Shown: positions 5,503 through 10,585 of the stretch, in pieces
How positions within the stretch are numbered: position 1 is the first letter of the stretch
Layout of the letters: every line of letters starts with the position of its first letter
From: an uncultured Lachnospiraceae bacterium
GTDB lineage: Bacteria; Bacillota; Clostridia; Lachnospirales; Lachnospiraceae
NCBI GenBank assembly: GCA_902796375.1
Contig: CADBOW010000035.1
Coordinates: forward strand, 1-10,585
Length of the DNA stretch: 10,585 nt
Direction: 5' to 3'
Made by a program: the position numbers and the translations under genes
The notes under the pieces: model-generated
What the model saw: the letters and a program-made list of their open reading frames with translations, nothing else
What the model was told of the DNA's origin: nothing
Database searches by the model: none

Positions 5503-6357
5503 ATGCTGGATGAAGATTTTGACTATGATGATTATGATTATTATCCGGAGAATAAACCGTTCAGGGTACGACTTCGGAATTTCTTCTTCGGAGTTGTGAT
5601 CCTCGGTCTGATCGCGGTTGTCGCGGCTACACTGATCACGCAGCATATGGAACGGACCAAGTCCTACGGAAGGATCGTTGCAGCAGGCGAGCTTTATGAG
5701 GCGCCGATCTTCGAGAACCAGTATCAGGCCATCAGCTATGAGTCGCTCCATCCGGAGCTGGCTTCCTCCAAAGAGGTGGAGAAGGTAGTGGAGAAGACCA
5801 CGGAGGAAGAGAAGGTTCAGGAGGAAGAGAAGGAAGAATCCAAAGAAAAAGCCATGGAGAATATCATCCGGCTCAGCAGCAACGGGAATTCTGTCCGGGA
5901 AATGACGAAGGAACGAAGCGAGAAGTATAAGCTGAATGAGATCACTACGGAAGAAACCGTGACCGTAGGCCCCACCACGGGTCCTGCCAGTGCGGGAATG
6001 GATGATAAGCTGGGCTACTATGTGGGAGGACCTTCACAGCCGGTGTATGTGGATCCCATAACAAGCGGGGCGGAGTACCTGGGCGAATGGGAGATCACGG
6101 CATACTGTGCCTGTGTTCTCTGCTGTGACAAATCCGACGGGATCACAGCCAGCGGGGCTATGGTTCAGGCAAATCATACGGTGGCAGGTCCGAAGGAATT
6201 TCCTTTCGGTACCAAGTTGATCATCAAAGGGCAGGTGTATGTGGTGGAGGACCGCGGAGGCGGAATCCATGGGCACCGGATCGACATTTATTTCAATACA
6301 CATCAGGAGGCGCTGAATTTCGGACGCCAGCATCTGGATGTATATAAATTACCATAG
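5503..6357 (+). CDS. Membrane-anchored 3D-domain protein, probable cell-wall enzyme
   Basis: A 284-aa protein with, in order, a short acidic Tyr/Asp-rich cytoplasmic tail (residues 1-18), a single membrane segment (about 27-46), a Glu/Lys-rich probable coiled-coil spacer (about 88-118), a low-complexity linker, and a C-terminal 3D domain (about 195-283). The domain is named for three conserved aspartates, here probably Asp212 (SDGITASG), Asp250 (EDRGGG) and Asp261 (RIDIYF). Its double-psi barrel resembles that of lytic transglycosylase MltA and of Firmicute YabE/YocH/Rpf-like proteins. A Cys cluster (Cys202, 204, 207, 208) is similar to that of clostridial 3D proteins. The active site should face outward, so peptidoglycan cleavage or remodelling is likely but inferred. 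AAAGGAGG (5489-5496) precedes the ATG. It is first in a transcript with thrC, a metabolically unrelated partner. Confidence 0.9.
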   Translation: MLDEDFDYDDYDYYPENKPFRVRLRNFFFGVVILGLIAVVAATLITQHMERTKSYGRIVAAGELYEAPIFENQYQAISYESLHPELASSKEVEKVVEKTTEEEKVQEEEKEESKEKAMENIIRLSSNGNSVREMTKERSEKYKLNEITTEETVTVGPTTGPASAGMDDKLGYYVGGPSQPVYVDPITSGAEYLGEWEITAYCACVLCCDKSDGITASGAMVQANHTVAGPKEFPFGTKLIIKGQVYVVEDRGGGIHGHRIDIYFNTHQEALNFGRQHLDVYKLP

Positions 6358-6367
6358 GAGGAGCACC

Positions 6368-7855
6368 ATGGGTTTTCTTTACAGAAGCACAAGAGATAAG
6401 AATGAGACAGTGACAGCATCCCAGGCCATTCTGCAGGGACTGGCACACGACGGAGGCCTTTTTGTACCGGACGAGATCCCGGCGATGGACCTGCCGCTGG
6501 AGACCCTGTCGAAGATGGATTACCGGGAGATCGCTTACGAAGTGATGAGCCGTATGCTGACAGATTTTACGGAGGAGGAACTGAAATACTGCATCAACAA
6601 TGCATATGATTCCAAGTTCGATGATCCGAAGATCGCTCCGTTGGTATCCCATCACGGAACCCATTTTTTGGAACTGTTCCACGGGAAAACCATCGCCTTC
6701 AAGGATATGGCACTTTCCATCCTTCCGTATCTCATGACGACTTCTGCGAAGAAGAATCAGATGGATCATGAGATCGTGATCCTGACTGCAACCTCCGGAG
6801 ATACCGGAAAGGCAGCACTGGCAGGCTTTGCGGATGTTCCGGGGACCCGGATCGCCGTATTCTATCCGAAGTCAGGCGTCAGCCCGATCCAGGAGAAGCA
6901 GATGGTGACGGAACGGGGAAAGAATACATTTGTAGCCGGCATCACCGGCAATTTTGACGATGCCCAGACCGGAGTGAAGAAGATGTTCAGCGACGAGGCA
7001 CTTGCGAAGGAACTGGATGAGCATGGATTCCGGTTCTCCTCTGCGAATTCCATCAATATCGGTCGTCTGGTTCCGCAGATGGTTTATTATTACTACGCAT
7101 ATGCACAGCTGGTGCAGGCAGGCGAGATTCAGGCGGGGGACAAGATCAATATCGTGGTTCCCACAGGAAACTTCGGAAATATCCTGGCGGCTTATTATGC
7201 ATCGCTGATGGGACTTCCGGTCAACCGGTTCATCTGTGCATCAAATGATAATAAGGTATTGTATGATTTCTTTACCACCGGGATCTATGACAGGAACCGG
7301 GACTTCATCCTGACATCATCCCCGTCCATGGATATTCTGATCTCCAGTAATCTGGAGCGGCTCATTTACCGGATCGCCGGAAATGATGCAGAGAAGAATG
7401 CGGCTCTGATGAAGGAGCTTTCCGAAACCGGAAAATATGCCATCACGGATGAGATGAAGAAGGCTCTGGAGCAGTTTTACGGAAACTATGCAGGAATGGA
7501 TACTGTGGCAGAGACGATCCGCAGCATCTATGAAGAGGATGGATACATCATCGATACACATACGGCGGTTGCTGCTGCTGTTTATGATATGTATAAGAGC
7601 GAAACCGGGGATGCGACCCCCACAGTGATCGCTACCACCGCAAGTCCGTACAAATTCACGAGAAGCGTTATGACGGCCATCGATCCGGCATATGACAGCA
7701 AGGAGGATTTCGAGCTGGTGGATAAGCTGGAGGAGCTGTCCGGGGTTAAGGTACCCCAGGCCATTGAGGATATCCGCAGTGCGGAGATCCTGCATAAGAC
7801 CGTGTGTGAGAAGGAAGAGATGGAGAGCGTCGTTAAGGGATTCCTGGGGATGTGA
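6368..7855 (+). CDS. thrC: Threonine synthase
   Basis: Converts O-phospho-L-homoserine to threonine, the last step of threonine synthesis, as a fold-type II PLP enzyme. The 495-aa length matches the long threonine synthase class. Visible features are the N-terminal YRSTRD and GLAHDGGLFVP segments, the PLP lysine Lys112 in IAFKDMALS, the ATSGDTGKAA loop, and the glycine-rich VPTGNFGN cofactor phosphate site. The start at 6368 is chosen because AGGAGGAG (6356-6363) precedes it at good spacing and the next residues match the family. An upstream in-frame ATG at 6338 lies inside the 3D-protein gene with no Shine-Dalgarno. The Shine-Dalgarno overlaps the stop codon of the preceding gene, suggesting translational coupling. 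No threonine leader peptide or T box was seen. Confidence 0.96.
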   Translation: MGFLYRSTRDKNETVTASQAILQGLAHDGGLFVPDEIPAMDLPLETLSKMDYREIAYEVMSRMLTDFTEEELKYCINNAYDSKFDDPKIAPLVSHHGTHFLELFHGKTIAFKDMALSILPYLMTTSAKKNQMDHEIVILTATSGDTGKAALAGFADVPGTRIAVFYPKSGVSPIQEKQMVTERGKNTFVAGITGNFDDAQTGVKKMFSDEALAKELDEHGFRFSSANSINIGRLVPQMVYYYYAYAQLVQAGEIQAGDKINIVVPTGNFGNILAAYYASLMGLPVNRFICASNDNKVLYDFFTTGIYDRNRDFILTSSPSMDILISSNLERLIYRIAGNDAEKNAALMKELSETGKYAITDEMKKALEQFYGNYAGMDTVAETIRSIYEEDGYIIDTHTAVAAAVYDMYKSETGDATPTVIATTASPYKFTRSVMTAIDPAYDSKEDFELVDKLEELSGVKVPQAIEDIRSAEILHKTVCEKEEMESVVKGFLGM

Positions 7856-7874
7856 CCTTCCAGCTTTATCAAAA

Positions 7875-7946
7875 ACCGGGACCGACGACTCTTTCTGTGT
7901 AAAGGATCAGGGAAACTGCCAGGCTTCTTTGAAGCTGCTTCCCGGT
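7875..7946 (+). promoter_or_regulatory. Candidate structured leader between thrC and queD
   Basis: ACCGGGA (7875-7881) can pair with TCCCGGT (7940-7946). The alternative GGGAA (7910-7914) with TTCCC (7939-7943) uses the same 3' bases, so the two are mutually exclusive. An inner hairpin GCTTC-TTT-GAAGC (7923-7935) fits either form. A strong terminator hairpin begins three bases later. Competing pairings followed by a terminator, ahead of a preQ0 operon, suggest an attenuator or riboswitch, but it matches no preQ1 class I pattern I can verify. Confidence 0.35.
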
Positions 7947-7948
7947 CA

Positions 7949-7979
7949 CAAAAGGGCGGACGGTCAGTCCGCCCTTTTG
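7949..7979. terminator. Perfect 13-bp terminator-like hairpin after thrC
   Basis: CAAAAGGGCGGAC (7949-7961) pairs without mismatch with GTCCGCCCTTTTG (7967-7979) around a five-base loop. The A-tract and T-tract lie within the stem, the usual look of a bidirectional intrinsic terminator. All neighbouring genes are on the plus strand, so it either ends the thrC transcript or conditionally stops transcription into queD. No convincing promoter was found in 7980-8073. Confidence 0.85.
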
Positions 7980-8073
7980 CGGCACAGCCGATGCGATACG
8001 GCTGCCATGATACGGCCGCCGGCAGAGAAGGGCGGAGTATCAGATTCAGAGGATGATCAGAAAGAGGTTTCAT

Positions 8074-8493
8074 ATGTACAAGGTTCAAGTCAAGGGATGT
8101 TTCGATAGCGCGCATTTTCTGAAGGGATATGAAGGAAAATGCTCAAATCTGCATGGCCATCGGTGGGTTGTCGAGGTGGAGATCCGGGCAGAGAGCCTTC
8201 AGGAGGATGGACCCGGACGCGGAATGGTAATGGATTTTAAGGATCTGAAGGATGTGCTTTCGGCGGAGACGGATCGTTTGGATCACAGCCTTCTCATTGA
8301 AGAGGGAAGTCTCAGGCCGGAGACTCTGGATGCATTGAAGAAGGAGAACTTCCGGATCCTGGAGTTCCCCTTTCGTCCTACGGCGGAGAATTTCTCCGGA
8401 TATTTTTATGAGTATATGAAGAAGGCAGGGTTTGCGGTCAGCAAGGTCTGCGTATATGAAACACCGAACAATTACGCGAGTTATGAAGAATAG
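8074..8493 (+). CDS. queD: 6-carboxy-5,6,7,8-tetrahydropterin synthase
   Basis: Converts 7,8-dihydroneopterin triphosphate to 6-carboxytetrahydropterin, the second step from GTP to preQ0. The 139-aa T-fold enzyme shows the zinc histidines His14, His27 and His29 (SAH and HGH), catalytic Cys23 in KCSNLHGH, Asp70-His71 (DHS) of the catalytic set, the pterin-site PTAEN near 92-96 and Glu129 in ETPNN. The ATG at 8074 is preferred because AAAGAGG (8061-8067) sits six bases upstream. An in-frame ATG at 8053 has AGAGG immediately adjacent, too close to work well. It is the first gene of a queD-queE-folE-queC group. The full zinc and Cys motif supports QueD rather than a eukaryotic-type pyruvoyltetrahydropterin synthase. 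Confidence 0.94.
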   Translation: MYKVQVKGCFDSAHFLKGYEGKCSNLHGHRWVVEVEIRAESLQEDGPGRGMVMDFKDLKDVLSAETDRLDHSLLIEEGSLRPETLDALKKENFRILEFPFRPTAENFSGYFYEYMKKAGFAVSKVCVYETPNNYASYEE

Positions 8494-8557
8494 ATCGTGA
8501 GGGCGGATCCGGAGTGAAGGATGATCAGTGGATCCTGCGAAGACAGAGGTGACGGAA

Positions 8558-9226
8558 TTGAGTAAATTTCATGTGACGGAGCGATTTGTCAGTATAAACG
8601 GAGAAGCGCGAAGAGCCGGAGAACTGGCATGTTTTATCCGGCTGGCCGGCTGTAATCTTCACTGCAATTACTGTGATACCCGCTGGTCCTGCGTCCCGGA
8701 TGCACCCGGGGAGCAGCTGACGGAGGATGAATTATATGACTGGGTCAGAGCATCCGGCGTGAAAAATGTGACGCTGACCGGCGGAGAACCGCTTCTGGCC
8801 GTTGATGTCCACCGGCTGATCCGACGCCTCGCAGAGGATGACCGTCTGCGAATCGAGATTGAGACAAACGGCTCCGTGGCCCTGGATCCCTTTCTCGACA
8901 TTCCGGGAGAGATCAGTTTCACGATGGATATGAAATGTCCCGGCAGCGGGATGGCGGAGTATGGCATCCGCCGGAACCTGTCGCTGCTCCGCCCGACGGA
9001 TACGGTGAAATACGTGGTGAGTGATACCGCTGATCTGGACTGGATGCGGGAGCAGGTGGAAGAGGAGCATTTGACGGGTAAATGTGCAGTTTACATAAGC
9101 CCGGTGTTCGGAAGGATAGATCCCAAGGGGATCGTGGAATATATGAGACTTCACGAAATGAATGATATTAAGCTGCAGCTGCAGCTTCACAAATTCATCT
9201 GGGCTCCCACACAGAGGGGAGTTTAG
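8558..9226 (+). CDS. queE: 7-carboxy-7-deazaguanine synthase, radical SAM
   Basis: Rearranges 6-carboxytetrahydropterin to 7-carboxy-7-deazaguanine, using a 4Fe-4S cluster and S-adenosylmethionine. In the 222-aa protein the cluster motif CNLHCNYC holds Cys32, Cys36 and Cys39, followed by the SAM-binding TGGEP (74-78) and a DMKCPGSG segment (114-121). The family start VSINGE is present, but the usual following Gly is Ala17. I choose the TTG at 8558 because AGAGGTGA (8545-8552) precedes it at ideal spacing and the product then begins like family members. A GTG at 8528, with GAAGGA upstream, would add ten residues and cannot be excluded. It lies 64 nt after queD and 25 nt before folE, in one transcription unit. 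Confidence 0.93.
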   Translation: MSKFHVTERFVSINGEARRAGELACFIRLAGCNLHCNYCDTRWSCVPDAPGEQLTEDELYDWVRASGVKNVTLTGGEPLLAVDVHRLIRRLAEDDRLRIEIETNGSVALDPFLDIPGEISFTMDMKCPGSGMAEYGIRRNLSLLRPTDTVKYVVSDTADLDWMREQVEEEHLTGKCAVYISPVFGRIDPKGIVEYMRLHEMNDIKLQLQLHKFIWAPTQRGV

Positions 9227-9251
9227 GTTATACAGTAAAAGGAGATTTGAA

Positions 9252-9833
9252 ATGAGTATGGACTTGGATAAGATCAGAGAGCATGTTCGGGGAATCCTTG
9301 AGGCGATCGGCGAGGATCCGGACCGGCCGGGTCTTGTGGATACGCCGGACCGGGTGGCACGGATGTATCAGGAGGTTTTCGAAGGAATTCAGTATTCGAA
9401 TGATGAGATCGCCGAGATGTTCAACAAGACATTTCCCGTTACGGAGGGGACGAAGAAGGATGTGGTTCTTATCCGCGATATCGGTGCCTTCAGCTACTGC
9501 GAGCATCATATGGCGCTGATGTACGATATGCAGGTCTCTGTGGCATATGTGCCGACGGACCGGGTGATCGGGATCAGCAAGATCGCGCGGGTTGTGGATA
9601 TGGTATGCAAACGCCTGCAGCTTCAGGAACGGATCGGTGCGGACATTGCCGAGATCATAGGAAAGATCGCCGGGACGGAGGATGTGGCGGTGCTGATCAC
9701 CGGAAAGCACAGCTGTATGACAGCCAGAGGGATAAAGAATATGCCGGCGGAGACCGTGACACTGACGGTCCGGGGGGCGTTTGAAAAGGATCATAATATG
9801 AGAGACCAGGTCCTGGCTGTTGTGAAATCCTGA
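9252..9833 (+). CDS. folE: GTP cyclohydrolase I
   Basis: Opens GTP to give 7,8-dihydroneopterin triphosphate, the shared precursor of folate and of 7-deazaguanines. The 193-aa T-fold protein has the zinc ligands Cys83 and His86 (YCEHH) and Cys155 (HSCMTARG), with His85 and His153 in the catalytic positions. RPGLVDTPDRVARMY near the start and the C-terminal segment VRGAFEKD, with its Arg, are family signatures. AAAAGGAGA (9237-9245) precedes the ATG at 9252. Its place between queE and queC suggests it mainly feeds queuosine precursor synthesis. A parallel role in folate synthesis is possible, and no other folate genes are nearby. Confidence 0.96.
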   Translation: MSMDLDKIREHVRGILEAIGEDPDRPGLVDTPDRVARMYQEVFEGIQYSNDEIAEMFNKTFPVTEGTKKDVVLIRDIGAFSYCEHHMALMYDMQVSVAYVPTDRVIGISKIARVVDMVCKRLQLQERIGADIAEIIGKIAGTEDVAVLITGKHSCMTARGIKNMPAETVTLTVRGAFEKDHNMRDQVLAVVKS

Positions 9834-9869
9834 GAGCTGCACATGGTGTGATATGATTTGGAGGATAGT

Positions 9870-10547
9870 ATGAAGAATAAGAAAAAAGCACTGGTGGTCT
9901 TCAGCGGAGGACAGGACTCCACGACCTGTCTCCTTTATGCGCTGAATCATTATTCGGAAGCAGAGGCCATATCCTTTGATTACGGCCAGCGGCACAAAAA
10001 GGAGCTGGAGTGTGCGAAGGCCATCGCGGAAAAGCTGTCGGTGAAGCATACGATCCTGGATCTGAAGGAGCTGAACCGTCTGGCGCCGAATTCCCTTACC
10101 AGAGATGAGATTCCGGTGGATTCGGATGCACCGGAGGAAGGGACGCCCAATACCTTTGTGGAGGGACGGAATCTGCTGTTCCTTACCTATGCGGCCATTT
10201 ACGCGAAGACTCATGGGATGACGGACATCCTGACAGGGGTGTCCCAGAGTGATTTCTCCGGCTATCCGGACTGCAGGGATATCTTCATCAAGTCCCTGAA
10301 CACCACACTGAATCTGGCCATGGAGTATGAGTTTGACATCATCACACCGCTGATGTGGATCGACAAGGAAGCGACCTGGGCTCTGGCGGATGAACTGGGC
10401 GGGTTTGAACTGGTGCGGGATATGACCCTCACCTGCTACAACGGGATCATCGGCGAGGGCTGCGGAAACTGCCCGGCCTGCAAACTGAGAAAGAGAGGGT
10501 ATGACAACTATGTCGCAAAAAAACATGATCTTCATCGTGAATCCTAA
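9870..10547 (+). CDS. queC: 7-cyano-7-deazaguanine (preQ0) synthase
   Basis: ATP-dependent amidation and dehydration of 7-carboxy-7-deazaguanine to preQ0, the last step encoded here. The 225-aa protein has the PP-loop SGGQDSTT (12-19), FDYGQRHKKE (36-45), the VEGRNLLFL segment near 97-105, the SDFSGYPDCR substrate region (127-136), and the four-Cys zinc site Cys189, Cys198, Cys201 and Cys204. The ATG at 9870 follows GGAGG (9860-9864) by five bases. It is 36 nt after folE. The next gene starts inside its 3' end. PreQ0 would normally pass to QueF for tRNA queuosine, but queF is not in the window. Confidence 0.96.
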   Translation: MKNKKKALVVFSGGQDSTTCLLYALNHYSEAEAISFDYGQRHKKELECAKAIAEKLSVKHTILDLKELNRLAPNSLTRDEIPVDSDAPEEGTPNTFVEGRNLLFLTYAAIYAKTHGMTDILTGVSQSDFSGYPDCRDIFIKSLNTTLNLAMEYEFDIITPLMWIDKEATWALADELGGFELVRDMTLTCYNGIIGEGCGNCPACKLRKRGYDNYVAKKHDLHRES

Positions 10548-10585
10548 GGCAGGAAAGAATCAGCTGAAGACGAAAATGGTGGAGG
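10510..10585 (+). CDS. Start of a YegS/DagK-type lipid kinase, truncated by window
   Basis: Only about 25 codons are visible. The reading from the ATG at 10510 gives MSQKNMIFIVNPKAGKN, in which the hydrophobic strand plus NPKAGKN matches the nucleotide-binding start of diacylglycerol kinase-like lipid kinases (YegS, DagK, LCB5). The likely Shine-Dalgarno is GAGAGGG at 10493-10499, about ten bases upstream. In-frame ATGs at 10501 and 10525 are alternatives. The start overlaps queC by 38 nt, so translation is probably coupled. Substrate and full domain content lie beyond the window. Confidence 0.7.
   Translation, partial: MSQKNMIFIVNPKAGKNQLKTKMVE

Noticed and set aside
6338..6367. Upstream start for thrC
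   Set aside because: It would overlap the 3D-domain gene, has no Shine-Dalgarno, and adds ten residues not seen in threonine synthases. The ATG at 6368 has an excellent site.
7844..7880. PreQ1 class I-like pattern (CTGG/CCAG stem followed by CAAAAACC)
   Set aside because: It overlaps the thrC stop codon, the binding C is replaced by U in the straightforward fold, and the loop cannot form the required second helix with the A-rich tail.
9162..9251. Upstream start for folE inside queE
   Set aside because: The extra residues do not resemble the family, and the ATG at 9252 has AAAAGGAGA at good spacing.
9228..10535. Long minus-strand open frame (435 codons) opposite folE and queC
   Set aside because: Both plus-strand genes have complete catalytic motifs and good ribosome sites. 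The reverse frame has a His/Arg/Ile-rich shadow composition and no recognisable domain.
1..10585. A new defence, phage or secondary-metabolite system
   Set aside because: All full-length genes except the small protein at 3261-3584 belong to familiar core families, and no cluster of unknown genes, transposase or unusual composition was seen. Only the small repeat and leader elements stand out.

Overview
This window looks like chromosomal core DNA of a clostridial Firmicute, probably a Lachnospiraceae relative. The basis is strong AGGAGG-type ribosome-binding sites, near-consensus sigma-A promoters, a lysine riboswitch, a type III pantothenate kinase, a 3D-domain envelope protein and an all-plus-strand layout at roughly 50% GC. 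The species assignment is inference from gene content only. No phage gene, transposase, CRISPR array, rRNA or tRNA gene was recognised.

Layout, all genes on the plus strand. (1) 1-1047: the C-terminal part of a SpoU/TrmH-family RNA 2'-O-methyltransferase, cut by the window edge and carrying an unusual in-frame repeat, then an orphan BlaI/MecI-type repressor. (2) 1068-5369: a consensus promoter and a lysine riboswitch (L box) lead into dapA, then a repeat-rich insert, dapB, a conserved small protein of unknown function, coaX (CoA biosynthesis) and dusB (tRNA dihydrouridine synthase, overlapping coaX by 14 nt). (3) 5364-7855: a second strong promoter, preceded by three 8-bp direct repeats 11 bp apart, drives a membrane-anchored 3D-domain protein and thrC (threonine synthase), whose Shine-Dalgarno overlaps the upstream stop codon. 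(4) 7856-10547: a structured 218-nt gap with a perfect 13-bp terminator-like hairpin precedes queD, queE, folE and queC, which together make the 7-deazaguanine precursor preQ0 from GTP. (5) 10510-10585: the start of a YegS/DagK-type lipid kinase overlapping the end of queC.

Functional logic: the riboswitch should lower dapA expression when lysine is plentiful. DapA and DapB are consecutive steps to diaminopimelate/lysine, and thrC belongs to the other branch of the aspartate pathway. FolE supplies dihydroneopterin triphosphate to QueD, QueE and QueC complete preQ0, and no queF, tgt or queA lies in the window.

The main non-routine signals are small non-coding or repeat structures. They are the dapA-dapB insert flanked by a 12-bp direct repeat, the 51-bp tandem repeat inside it, the 30-bp in-frame repeat in the methyltransferase, the phased TCGTAATA repeats upstream of the 3D-protein promoter, and a possible attenuator upstream of queD. 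I did not find convincing evidence of an undescribed multi-gene system.
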